A stretch of 64,000 bases of DNA from Bacteroidota bacterium. GTDB lineage: Bacteria; Bacteroidota; Bacteroidia; Cytophagales; Cyclobacteriaceae. Below the pieces are notes generated by a model, which was given only the letters and a program-made list of their open reading frames with translations, was not told the DNA's origin and searched no databases. Position numbers and translations under genes: made by a program. How positions within the stretch are numbered: position 1 is the first letter of the stretch; each line of letters begins with the position of its first letter. This document shows positions 36,194 through 44,766 of the stretch, piece after piece. Where the stretch lies: positions 1 to 64,000 of the forward strand of contig JAEWLI010000188.1 of the NCBI GenBank assembly GCA_023393375.1, in the 5' to 3' direction.

Positions 36194-36592
36194 ATGGATC
36201 AAAGTTTAACTTTAACTACTCCGGCTTTGCTTTTCCCGGCCATATCGTTGCTGTTACTGGCTTACACCAATCGGTTTTTGGCTTTGGCGGCATTGATCAG
36301 AGGCCTTCATTCAAAATACAGGGAAAATCCCGACGAGATACTTGCAGAACAAATTGTCAATCTTCGGAAGCGCGTCATTATGACCAAGAATATGCAACTT
36401 TTGGGTATATTCTCTCTATTTTTATGTGTTCTTACTATGTTTTTGATATATGCTGGTTTACAGTCGGCTGCTGAATATGTGTTTGGTATCGCCTTACTGG
36501 CATTATTAATTTCGTTGGCCATTTCCATCAGAGAGATCCAGATCTCCGTTCAAGCACTTAAAATTCAAATTGGAAACATGGAAAATATGTAA
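36194..36592 (+). CDS. DUF2721 membrane protein
   Basis: This 132-residue protein matches the DUF2721 family of small integral membrane proteins. It has an N-terminal helix (TTPALLFPAISLLLLAYTNR), a charged loop (LHSKYRENPDEILAEQIVNLRKR) and two further helices (QLLGIFSLFLCVLTMFLIYA and FGIALLALLISLAISIREIQ). Length and topology match the family. It meets comF 2 bases beyond its stop on the other strand. The upstream gap (35970-36193) holds only an 8-bp inverted repeat (AACATTTA and TAAATGTT at 36097-36120). Function unknown. Confidence 0.85.
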   Translation: MDQSLTLTTPALLFPAISLLLLAYTNRFLALAALIRGLHSKYRENPDEILAEQIVNLRKRVIMTKNMQLLGIFSLFLCVLTMFLIYAGLQSAAEYVFGIALLALLISLAISIREIQISVQALKIQIGNMENM

Positions 36593-36594
36593 CA

Positions 36595-37272
36595 TTATTG
36601 TGCTACAGCCAGAGTTGCCACACTAACGGCTGCGCAATGTGGTTCAAGTGCAACAGCACATGCTTCAATAGTTGAACCAGTAGTCAAAACATCATCTACA
36701 ATCAAGATATGTTTATCTTGAATAATGTTTGGATCTATTATTTGAAATATCCCTTCTACATTGCGCCACCTTTCCACCTTGGATTTTCTGGTTTGGGTCT
36801 CACTTTTTTTTATTCGTACCAAAATCTTATCACTATATGGGATATGCAATGCCCTTGACAAGCCTGCTGCAAAGTAAGCACTTTGATTATAACCCCGTTT
36901 ACGAAGCTTTACCACATGTAAAGGAACAGGCAGGATAAAATTAAATATTTTATCCATTCCAGCCGACACCAGATCAATGCCATACCAATAACCCAGCATT
37001 TCTGCAATCTCAGGTTTGTTTTCATACTTTATCTTGTGCATCAACTTCTGTATGGTCCCCCCTTTTACAAATTTCACATAAGACATTGCATGATGCAGTT
37101 TGTTGAGGTTGCTTAGTTTTGAAGACAAAGGAGATTCCTTAACCAAATGAAAATGGGTTTTGGGAAGCTGAGAAATGCATTTTATGCACAGATGTTTTTC
37201 TCCCTTTACCAGAGGTTGGTAACATCCGTGACAATACTCCGGAAATATTAGGAATAGAAAATCTCTGATCAT
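36595..37272 (-). CDS. comF: ComF family phosphoribosyltransferase-like protein
   Basis: The 225-residue protein has the ComF build. There is an N-terminal zinc finger with paired cysteines (EYCHGCYQPLVKGEKHLCIKC). A phosphoribosyltransferase domain follows, with the PRPP-binding signature ILIVDDVLTTGSTIEAC near residue 195. In naturally competent bacteria ComF helps take up or process DNA, but many Bacteroidota carry it without known competence, so the role here is uncertain. It is transcribed alone. The family is firm from the zinc and PRPP motifs. Confidence 0.9.
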   Translation of the reverse strand: MIRDFLFLIFPEYCHGCYQPLVKGEKHLCIKCISQLPKTHFHLVKESPLSSKLSNLNKLHHAMSYVKFVKGGTIQKLMHKIKYENKPEIAEMLGYWYGIDLVSAGMDKIFNFILPVPLHVVKLRKRGYNQSAYFAAGLSRALHIPYSDKILVRIKKSETQTRKSKVERWRNVEGIFQIIDPNIIQDKHILIVDDVLTTGSTIEACAVALEPHCAAVSVATLAVAQ

Positions 37273-37443
37273 AAATAAAATTTAGACATTCAAAATAAAA
37301 TAATTTTTTCTAAATCCCTAATTGTTCTGGTTTTTATTTGGAAAAGCATGAATTTTGATACGTAGAAAGCCTGTTTTACCGTTGACATATCAATATCCAG
37401 AAAACATAGCAGGTATTAATCTCATAAAAAACAAAAAGAACAG

Positions 37444-37797
37444 ATGTATCAAAAGGATCTTGAATTAGAAATTAACTGGCAAAGAATAATTAAGAAAATT
37501 GAAGTTTCCGTGGGTAAAAAACCTAAAGATTTGAACGGTGTGCTATTTCTCATAGGTATGCAGGAGTTAGGCAAAGGTGCCAGAAGATTTTCAAAGGAAG
37601 AAAAACAGGATCTTATGCATATTGCTATTTGCAAAATACTCAGTTATTCTGGTTTTTATGAATTGGAAGGATTGGACCAGGACGGATGGCCTCATTGGAA
37701 ATTGATCAAAAATCTTCCAAAATTTGATTTACTGGAACAGGAAAAACTCTTGAAAATGCATGCAATAGAATATTTTGAAAAGGAGTTAGGGTTTTAA
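37444..37797 (+). CDS. Hypothetical protein, 117 residues
   Basis: I do not recognise it by name. It is soluble and helical (WQRIIKKIEVSVGKKPKDLN, then FLIGMQELGKGARRFSKEEK). It has a strand region with FYELEGLDQDGWPHWKLIKN. No signal peptide or membrane segment is present. One base separates its stop from the xth start, so it is cotranscribed with the exonuclease and may take part in DNA handling; that link is only from position. Composition resembles the neighbours, which supports a real gene. Confidence 0.7.
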   Translation: MYQKDLELEINWQRIIKKIEVSVGKKPKDLNGVLFLIGMQELGKGARRFSKEEKQDLMHIAICKILSYSGFYELEGLDQDGWPHWKLIKNLPKFDLLEQEKLLKMHAIEYFEKELGF

Positions 37798-37798
37798 T

Positions 37799-38563
37799 AT
37801 GAAGTTAGTTACATACAATATCAATGGCATCAGAGCCGCTATTAAAAAAGGTCTGGTGGAATGGATGAGTTTTGTAGCTGCAGATGTAGTATGCTTTCAG
37901 GAAGTAAAGGCCAATGAAGATCAGGTGGATCTTGATCTTTTCAGGCAATTGGGATACCGATATATTTATTGGAACGCTGCCGAAAAAAAAGGGTACAGTG
38001 GTACAGTAATTTTATCAAAAATTGAACCCCTACAAGTAATCAAAGGCTGTGACATGCCTGTTTATGATTCAGAAGGGCGGGTATTGGCCATCTGTTTTTC
38101 AGATTTTACACTTATGAATGTATATTTTCCTTCAGGTAGCAGTGGGGAAATCCGTCAGGCATTTAAAATGCAGTGGCTGGAATATTTCTCTACTTTTATT
38201 GGTGCATTTCTGGCACAGCATCCTAAACTGATCATTTGTGGAGATATAAATATTTGTCATAAAGCCATCGATATTCACAACCCAGTATCCAATAAAAGGT
38301 CGTCAGGGTTTTTACCGGAAGAACGTGAGTGGCTTGATCGTTTTCTTGATAATGGGTTTTTGGATGTATTCCGTCACTTTAATAATGATCCTCATCATTA
38401 TACCTGGTGGAGCAACATATATAACTCCCGGTCGAAAAACCTGGGCTGGCGAATTGATTATTTCCTGGCAAGTGAAAATTTAAAAGAAAATCTTAAAAGA
38501 TCCGTTATTCTCAAAGATGCGGTTCATTCAGACCACTGTCCTGTTTTATTAGAAATTGTCTGA
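37799..38563 (+). CDS. xth: Exodeoxyribonuclease III
   Basis: Exo III is a 3'-5' exonuclease and AP endonuclease of base-excision repair. The 254-residue protein shows the EEP family signatures: NINGIRAA at the start, CFQEVKA (catalytic Glu), YFPSG, ICGDINICH, GWRIDYFLAS and HSDHCPVLLE at the end with the catalytic Asp-His pair. Its length is normal. It is second in a two-gene operon after the 117-residue protein, with a one-base gap, and precedes the DUF4175 operon, which has its own promoter. nth (53041), another repair enzyme, lies in the same window. Confidence 0.95.
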   Translation: MKLVTYNINGIRAAIKKGLVEWMSFVAADVVCFQEVKANEDQVDLDLFRQLGYRYIYWNAAEKKGYSGTVILSKIEPLQVIKGCDMPVYDSEGRVLAICFSDFTLMNVYFPSGSSGEIRQAFKMQWLEYFSTFIGAFLAQHPKLIICGDINICHKAIDIHNPVSNKRSSGFLPEEREWLDRFLDNGFLDVFRHFNNDPHHYTWWSNIYNSRSKNLGWRIDYFLASENLKENLKRSVILKDAVHSDHCPVLLEIV

Positions 38564-38587
38564 TATCACATTTATAAAGTATATTTG
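38556..38587 (+). promoter_or_regulatory. Promoter of the DUF4175-mnmG gene set
   Basis: TATATTTG at 38580-38587 matches TAnnTTTG. TTG at 38556-38558 sits 21 bases before it, close to the usual -33 spacing in Bacteroidota. The element overlaps the 3' end of xth and lies about 97 bases before the ATG at 38684. Confidence 0.5.
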
Positions 38588-38683
38588 CACAAATTTAAGG
38601 TGCAACTAAATTGAACCTGATGGCAGTGGCAAGCGTTAGAATCTTTATTGGGAAGAAGCTGTTGACCATATGAATTGATAAAA

Positions 38684-41600
38684 ATGAATAAAGACCTTAA
38701 ACAAAAATTATTTGAATATAAAAAGAATTTCTATAAAGATTTAATGATAAGAGGTGCTTTAATTACACTTTCAATAATCACTGCTGCCTTTATATTGTTC
38801 AATTTTTTAGAATATTCATTTCGGTTTGGATCCGCCATCCGGGCGGCATTGTTATTTATATTTATTGCTGCCAGTTTATTTTTATTAGGAAGGTATATTA
38901 TTGATCCTTTAATGAGAATGTTGTTCAGGAATAAACAAATCAGTAATGAACAAGCTGCAAAAAATATTGGTAGTTATTTCCCTGCTGTTGATGATAAATT
39001 GCTGAATATTCTTCAATTGGAAAAACTGATTTCAGAAGAAAACCAGTTAGCAAAGGCTAGTGTAGAACAGAAATCCAGAGAAATTACTAATATTCCCTTT
39101 AATGAGGCAATAAACTTTAAGGTAAATCTGAAATATGCCAAAATCGCTCTTCCAGTGATTGGAATTGCGTTGATTATGATAATAGCTGCTCCAGACATAA
39201 TAAAAAGTTCTGAGAGAATAATTCATTACAATAAAGAATTCATTCCTGAAGCACCTTTCCAATTTGTATTGGATAATGAAAACCTATTGGCATTTAAAAA
39301 TGAGGATTTTGAAATCAACCTTGGTTTAAAGGGCAAAGCAATTCCAACCTCGGTTTATCTTGTTAATCAAGGTAGAAAAATAAAACTTCATCAGAATGAT
39401 GAGCAATATAAATATACATTCGGTAAAATTCAGCATGATGAAACTTTCAATTTTGAAGCAGCAGGTTTTTCATCCCGTTCATTTAAAGTGAAAGTAGTTG
39501 AACGACCAAATTTAAAAAATTTTAATATCCTGGTTGATTATCCTGATTATTTAAAGCTGGAAAACAACAGATTCACAAATACCGGCAACCTTGAAATTCC
39601 TGAAGGATCTATAGTTACCTGGCAGTTTAATACTTTGAAAGCTGATACTGTAAATATGATTTTTGAAAGTGATAAGACGATAAACCAGCTACAGCGATCA
39701 GGAAATGATATTTTCGAATTCGAAAGAAGGCTAATCGAATCCGACAATTATCTTGTTGCTTTAAAAAATCAGTATTCAGATAATAAAGATATCATACGCT
39801 ACCATATTGAGGTTATACCGGACGAATACCCGGTGATAACATTAGAACAACTACAGGATACAAGTTATTATAATTATATTGTACTTGGAGGAAATGTAAC
39901 CGATGATCATGGGTTAACTGATCTGCGTTTGTTTTATAGAACGGTGGAGTCTTCTGAAATAAACAATCCTCCTGATTATCAGACACTTAAATTAAATTTC
40001 GATCCATCAAAATCCAGTCAAAGCTATTATTATCAATGGTTTCTTGACAGTTTAAATCTTACTAGTGGCGATCAAGTTGAATACTTTTTACAAGTAAGGG
40101 ATAACGATGGTGTTAATGGCTCTAAATCCAGCCGGACAGCAATATATCAATTTAGGGTTCCAGATAAAAAGGAGCTGAAAGAAGAGATTGAGAAATCTTC
40201 GTCAAGGTCACAGGAACAAATAGATAAGAATATACAAAAAGCCCGTGAACTAAATGAAAATATAGATAAAAGCATCGATCGGCTTAAAGGTAAGCGGGAC
40301 ATCAGCTGGCAGGAAGAAAAAATGATCAGTGATTTGATTGATCAAAAAGAAGAGTTGGAAAAACAACTTAAGGAATTGCAGGAACAATTTAAAGACGAAA
40401 CAGCTAAAAGAGAACGATTCTCAGAAGAAAAAAAACAGAGCATCAAAGAAAAAGCTGAGCAACTTCAGCAGTTAATGGATGAGTTACTTGATGAAGAAAC
40501 GAAGAAGCTATACGAGGAACTTCAAAAACTGCTTGAAGAAAACAAAAACATTGACGATCTGAAGAATCAGCTTGAAAAAATTAGTCACTCGGAAGAAAAT
40601 CTTGAAAAAGAACTGACCAGGACATTAGAGTTATTCAAGCAGATGAAATTTGATTTTAAGCTTGATGATGTCATAAAAGAAACCAATGAACTTTCTGAAA
40701 AACAGGAAAAATTGGCTGAAGAAACAGGTGAAAAAAAGTCAGATCTGGATGATGTTAAAGAAAAACAAGAAGAATTGAACCAGGAACAGGAGGAGCTGAA
40801 AGAGTCCATTGATGAATTGCAAAAAATGAATCAGGATCTTAAAAATCCTCGTCCTATGCAAGACATGTCGAAAGAGCAACAAAAACTGGAAGAGGAACAA
40901 AAGAATACCAATGATGCGTTAGAGCAAAAGAAAAGAAATAAAGCTCAGGAGTCACAGAAAAACATGTCGAAAGAAATGCAGCAAATGGCTCAAAAAATGG
41001 AGCAGATGCAAATGAACATGGAGATGTCGATGATGCAGGAAAACCTTGATTTTCTCCGTCATATTCAGGATAACTTAATTAAACTTTCTTTTTCGCAGGA
41101 AGATCTTATGTTGGATTTCAGAAAAGTTAATCAAAGTGATCCGCGTTTTGTAGAGCTCACCCAACAGCAACATAAGTTAAAAGATGATGCTCAAATTATT
41201 GAAGACAGCTTAAGAGCTTTAGCAGAACGTGTTTTTCAGATACGATCTTTTGTTACGCGCGAAGTAGATGACATGAATAGTCATATGGACGAAAGTCTCA
41301 AAGCCCTTCAGGAAAGAAAAAAGAATGAGGCTGTTGGTAAACAACAATTTGCAATGACCTCAATGAATAATCTTGCGTTAATGCTTAGTGACGTGTTGCA
41401 ACAAATGCAACAACAAATGGCAGATGCAATGGGAATGCCCAATAAAGGAGACAAGAAGGGCAATCAACCCTTGCCTAATATGGGAGAGCTTCAAAAACAA
41501 TTAAATGAAAAAATCGACCAATTGAAAAAAAGTGGTAAAACCGGTAGACAACTATCGGAAGAATTAGCCAAATTAGCGGCAGAGCAAGAAATGATCAGGC

Positions 41601-41977
41601 AAGCATTGAAGGAAGCCCAACAGAAGAGTGATCAAAAAGGAAAAGAAGGAGGAGATGGTTTGGATCATTTAATGGAACAAATGGAGCAGACAGAATTGGA
41701 TTTGGTCAATAAACAACTTTCAGAAAGGACTATCAAGCGACAACAAGAAATTCTCACTCGTTTGCTTGAAGCTGAAAATTCAATGAGAGAAAGGGAGCTG
41801 GACGAAAAGAGGGAAGGTGAACAAGCCAGAGAATTTGAAAGAAGGGTGCCCCCGGCATTTGAACAGTATATCCTTAATAAGGAGCAGGAAATAGAATTAC
41901 TAAAAACCGTTCCTTTGAAAATGAACCCTTATTACAAGAAAGAAATTAATGAATATTTTAAAAGGTTAAAAGAATAA
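38684..41977 (+). CDS. DUF4175-type membrane protein with long coiled coil
   Basis: The 1097-residue protein begins with membrane helices at about residues 20-42 and 50-72 and another near 150. An extracytoplasmic beta-rich part follows (residues 200-480), and then a very long Glu/Lys/Gln-rich coiled coil from about 490 to 780 (KEELEKQLKELQEQFKDET and many heptads). A Met- and Gln-rich segment and a basic helical tail finish it. It matches the DUF4175 pattern I know from Bacteroidota. The start at 38684 (MNKDLKQ) was chosen over a TTG at 38675. It heads a set of same-strand genes ending at 46410. Function unknown; an envelope stress or anchoring role is a guess. Confidence 0.82.
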   Translation: MNKDLKQKLFEYKKNFYKDLMIRGALITLSIITAAFILFNFLEYSFRFGSAIRAALLFIFIAASLFLLGRYIIDPLMRMLFRNKQISNEQAAKNIGSYFPAVDDKLLNILQLEKLISEENQLAKASVEQKSREITNIPFNEAINFKVNLKYAKIALPVIGIALIMIIAAPDIIKSSERIIHYNKEFIPEAPFQFVLDNENLLAFKNEDFEINLGLKGKAIPTSVYLVNQGRKIKLHQNDEQYKYTFGKIQHDETFNFEAAGFSSRSFKVKVVERPNLKNFNILVDYPDYLKLENNRFTNTGNLEIPEGSIVTWQFNTLKADTVNMIFESDKTINQLQRSGNDIFEFERRLIESDNYLVALKNQYSDNKDIIRYHIEVIPDEYPVITLEQLQDTSYYNYIVLGGNVTDDHGLTDLRLFYRTVESSEINNPPDYQTLKLNFDPSKSSQSYYYQWFLDSLNLTSGDQVEYFLQVRDNDGVNGSKSSRTAIYQFRVPDKKELKEEIEKSSSRSQEQIDKNIQKARELNENIDKSIDRLKGKRDISWQEEKMISDLIDQKEELEKQLKELQEQFKDETAKRERFSEEKKQSIKEKAEQLQQLMDELLDEETKKLYEELQKLLEENKNIDDLKNQLEKISHSEENLEKELTRTLELFKQMKFDFKLDDVIKETNELSEKQEKLAEETGEKKSDLDDVKEKQEELNQEQEELKESIDELQKMNQDLKNPRPMQDMSKEQQKLEEEQKNTNDALEQKKRNKAQESQKNMSKEMQQMAQKMEQMQMNMEMSMMQENLDFLRHIQDNLIKLSFSQEDLMLDFRKVNQSDPRFVELTQQQHKLKDDAQIIEDSLRALAERVFQIRSFVTREVDDMNSHMDESLKALQERKKNEAVGKQQFAMTSMNNLALMLSDVLQQMQQQMADAMGMPNKGDKKGNQPLPNMGELQKQLNEKIDQLKKSGKTGRQLSEELAKLAAEQEMIRQALKEAQQKSDQKGKEGGDGLDHLMEQMEQTELDLVNKQLSERTIKRQQEILTRLLEAENSMRERELDEKREGEQAREFERRVPPAFEQYILNKEQEIELLKTVPLKMNPYYKKEINEYFKRLKE

Positions 41978-41997
41978 AAACTCCTGAAGAAAATATT

Positions 41998-42399
41998 ATG
42001 GATTCCATTAAGATTCAGATTCCTTCCTTAGCGGAAAATATTAGGATCATCGAAAGCTTTATTGATAATGCCAAAGATAAATTTAGTTTGGATGATGACA
42101 TTTATGGCAATATAATGATTGCCGTAACCGAATCAGTTAACAATGCTATAAAACATGGCAATCGTAGCGATAAGCATAAAAATGTAAATCTTTCTCTTAC
42201 CCTTAATGAAAGTATTTTAAAATTCGTGATAGAAGACGAAGGGGAAGGGTTTGATTATAATAATTTACCTGATCCTACCTCACCAGAAAATATCGACAAA
42301 CCCAGCGGTAGAGGAATATTTTTAATGAAACACCTCTGCGATGAAGTACATTTTAAGAATAATGGAAAGATAGTGGAGTTGCATTTCTACGTCGATTAA
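41998..42399 (+). CDS. GHKL ATP-binding protein, RsbW/SpoIIAB-like
   Basis: The 133-residue protein is a lone histidine-kinase-type ATPase domain as in anti-sigma kinases. The N box is TESVNNAIKHGN (residues 45-56), the G1 box is EDEGEGFD, and the G2 region is KPSGRGIFLMKHLCDE. There is no sensor or dimerisation domain. Such proteins bind a sigma factor or phosphorylate an antagonist. The stop lies directly against the start of ybeY (TAA-ATG), so the two are translated together. Its partner is not evident in this window. Kinase function is inferred from the family; ATP binding is safe. Confidence 0.87.
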   Translation: MDSIKIQIPSLAENIRIIESFIDNAKDKFSLDDDIYGNIMIAVTESVNNAIKHGNRSDKHKNVNLSLTLNESILKFVIEDEGEGFDYNNLPDPTSPENIDKPSGRGIFLMKHLCDEVHFKNNGKIVELHFYVD

Positions 42400-42849
42400 A
42401 TGCCTGTTATCAATTATTTTTTTGAAGACATAGATTTTTCTTTAAAAAGTCAACGAAAAATCTCTAAATGGATTTCCAATGTAGTTGCTATGGAAGGCAA
42501 GGAAATTATTGGATTAAACTATATATTTTGTTCTGATCAATACTTGTTAGAATTAAATCAGCAATATCTTCAACATCAAACTTTTACTGATATCATCACC
42601 TTTGATCATTCCGAAGACGACAATATGTTAGAAGGTGATGTATTTATTAGTATTGATAGAGTAATAGAGAACGCAAAAAATTTTAATGTTACGTTTGAAC
42701 ATGAACTAAAACGCGTAATCATACATGGTGTTTTACATCTAATAGGTTATAAGGACAAATCAAAAGCTGACCAAAAAATTATCAGAGAGAAGGAGAATAA
42801 TTATTTGAATTTGTGGGAAGATGTTCCACGTGGAACATCAGAAAATTAA
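42400..42849 (+). CDS. ybeY: Endoribonuclease YbeY, third metal ligand Asp
   Basis: YbeY is a metal-dependent RNase needed for 16S rRNA 3' maturation and ribosome quality control. The 149-residue protein carries the site HGVLHLIGYKD at about residues 109-119. Two histidines are kept, but where most YbeY proteins have GYDH the sequence reads GYKD, so the third ligand is Asp rather than His. I recall this as common in Bacteroidota. The start (MPVINYFFEDIDF) directly follows the GHKL gene. A parS palindrome (42822-42837) lies inside the codons near the 3' end, which encode DVPRGTS. Confidence 0.92.
   Translation: MPVINYFFEDIDFSLKSQRKISKWISNVVAMEGKEIIGLNYIFCSDQYLLELNQQYLQHQTFTDIITFDHSEDDNMLEGDVFISIDRVIENAKNFNVTFEHELKRVIIHGVLHLIGYKDKSKADQKIIREKENNYLNLWEDVPRGTSEN
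42822..42837. other. parS site 1, inside the 3' end of ybeY
   Basis: TGTTCCACGTGGAACA is a perfect 16-bp palindrome and matches the ParB binding site variant known from Pseudomonas (the general consensus is TGTTTCACGTGAAACA). It lies within the coding codons of ybeY. Confidence 0.88.
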
Positions 42850-42862
42850 ACGATAAATTAAT

Positions 42863-42878
42863 TGTTCCACGTGGAACA
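42863..42878. other. parS site 2, ybeY-mnmG gap
   Basis: This is a second perfect copy of TGTTCCACGTGGAACA, 25 bases after the first, in the 45-bp gap before mnmG. Two identical copies so close are unlikely by chance and mark a ParB loading zone for chromosome segregation. Confidence 0.9.
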
Positions 42879-42894
42879 GTAGCTAAAAATTAAA

Positions 42895-44757
42895 ATGTTT
42901 CAAGAATACGATGTTATAGTGGTTGGGGCCGGTCATGCCGGTTGTGAAGCAGCTGCAGCTGCTGCCAATATGGGTTCTAAAGTGCTTTTGGTAACGATGA
43001 ACATGATGAATATGGCTCAAATGTCGTGTAATCCTGCAATGGGGGGCGTGGCTAAAGGGCAAATAGTCAGGGAAATCGATGCTTTAGGCGGTTATTCGGG
43101 TATAGTATCCGATAAATCAATGATTCAATTCCGCATGTTGAACAAGTCAAAAGGTCCTGCAATGTGGAGTCCGCGTACTCAAAATGACAGAGTACAATTT
43201 TCAATTGAGTGGCGAACTCTTTTAGAAAACACGCCTAATATAGATTTTTGGCAAGAAATGGTTACTGGTTTATTGATCAAAGATAATAGGTGTGTAGGAG
43301 TACGGACCGGAATAGGGGTAGAAATCAAATCAAAAAGCGTGGTTTTAACCAATGGTACTTTTCTAAACGGGGTTATTCATATTGGTGAAAAAAAAATAGG
43401 AGGAGGGAGAACAGGTGAAAAAGCGGCAACAGGTTTAACAGAACAACTTATTTCCTTGGGTTTCGAATCAGGGAGAATGAAAACAGGTACACCACCAAGA
43501 TTAGATGGGAGAACAATAAATTACAATATTTGCGAAGAGCAAAAAGGTGATAATATTCCCGGAAAATTCTCTTATTCTGAAATTACTTCACCATTAGAAT
43601 ACCAGAAAAGCTGTTTTATTACATATACTAATCAAGAAGTACATAAAACACTTGAAACCGGATTTGATCGATCTCCTATGTTCCAGGGTAGAATAAAAGG
43701 TATTGGGCCAAGATATTGCCCTTCCATAGAAGATAAAATAAATAGGTTTTCACACAGAGATAGACATCAGCTTTTTATTGAACCTGAAGGATGGAATACT
43801 GTTGAGGTATATATCAATGGGTTTTCTACTTCATTGCCGGAAGATGTACAATACAAAGCTCTTTTGAAAATACCCGGTTTTGAAAGTGTAAAAATGTTTA
43901 GACCCGGATATGCTATTGAGTATGACTATTTTCCACCTACACAATTGCAACATACTCTTGAAACAAAAATAATAGATAACTTATATTTTGCAGGTCAAAT
44001 CAATGGTACTACTGGATATGAAGAGGCCGCATGTCAAGGATTAATGGCAGGAATAAATGCAAATAGAAAAATCAACGAGGAAAATCCATTTATTTTAAAA
44101 AGATCTGATGCCTATATTGGTGTTCTTATCGATGATCTCATCAATAAAGGTGCTGAAGAACCTTACAGAATGTTTACTTCACGAGCTGAATATAGAATAT
44201 TACTGCGTCAAGATAATGCAGATATAAGATTGACAGAAATTGGATATCATTTAGGACTTGCTTCACAAGATAGGTTCGAAAAAGTAATTTGTAAAAAACA
44301 GAAAATAGCACAATTATTGAATGAATTAAAATCAAAGAAAGTTGATCCTAATGAAATCAATTCATTTCTGACAAAAATGGGTACAGCAGAAATTAAAGAA
44401 AAAACTTCAATAATTAATTTACTAAAACGTCCTGAAATACATATTGACAGTTTAGTTAAAGATTCATTGTTAACAGAATGGTTAACTTCGTATACTCAAG
44501 AAGAATTCGAACAGGCTGAAATTTTGATTAAATACGATACATATATTGATAAAGAACAAAAACTGGCTGAAAAAATTGAAAGTTTGGAACATTATAAAAT
44601 CCCAGCAGAATTCGACTATCAAAGATTAACAGCTATTTCTACTGAAGCAAGGGAAAAATTTGTTAAGATAAAACCTTCTACTATTGGTCAAGCTGCCAGG
44701 ATTAGTGGTGTATCTCCAGCTGATATTTCTGTATTAATGGTCTATCTCGGCAGATAA
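42895..44757 (+). CDS. mnmG: tRNA U34 carboxymethylaminomethyl enzyme MnmG (GidA)
   Basis: MnmG with MnmE installs the cmnm5 group on U34 of several tRNAs, using FAD, NADH and methylene-tetrahydrofolate. The 620-residue protein has the FAD motif VVGAGHAGCEAAAAAA at the N-terminus. It also has CNPAMGGVAKGQ, the folate and catalytic region with MKTGTPPRLDGR, and GTTGYEEAACQG near residue 370. The C-terminal helical domain with ISGVSPADISVLMVYL is intact. The gene begins 17 bases after a parS palindrome. mnmG is often near replication origins, which agrees with the candidate origin 1.7 kb downstream. Highly confident. Confidence 0.97.
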   Translation: MFQEYDVIVVGAGHAGCEAAAAAANMGSKVLLVTMNMMNMAQMSCNPAMGGVAKGQIVREIDALGGYSGIVSDKSMIQFRMLNKSKGPAMWSPRTQNDRVQFSIEWRTLLENTPNIDFWQEMVTGLLIKDNRCVGVRTGIGVEIKSKSVVLTNGTFLNGVIHIGEKKIGGGRTGEKAATGLTEQLISLGFESGRMKTGTPPRLDGRTINYNICEEQKGDNIPGKFSYSEITSPLEYQKSCFITYTNQEVHKTLETGFDRSPMFQGRIKGIGPRYCPSIEDKINRFSHRDRHQLFIEPEGWNTVEVYINGFSTSLPEDVQYKALLKIPGFESVKMFRPGYAIEYDYFPPTQLQHTLETKIIDNLYFAGQINGTTGYEEAACQGLMAGINANRKINEENPFILKRSDAYIGVLIDDLINKGAEEPYRMFTSRAEYRILLRQDNADIRLTEIGYHLGLASQDRFEKVICKKQKIAQLLNELKSKKVDPNEINSFLTKMGTAEIKEKTSIINLLKRPEIHIDSLVKDSLLTEWLTSYTQEEFEQAEILIKYDTYIDKEQKLAEKIESLEHYKIPAEFDYQRLTAISTEAREKFVKIKPSTIGQAARISGVSPADISVLMVYLGR

Positions 44758-44766
44758 ACAATTACT

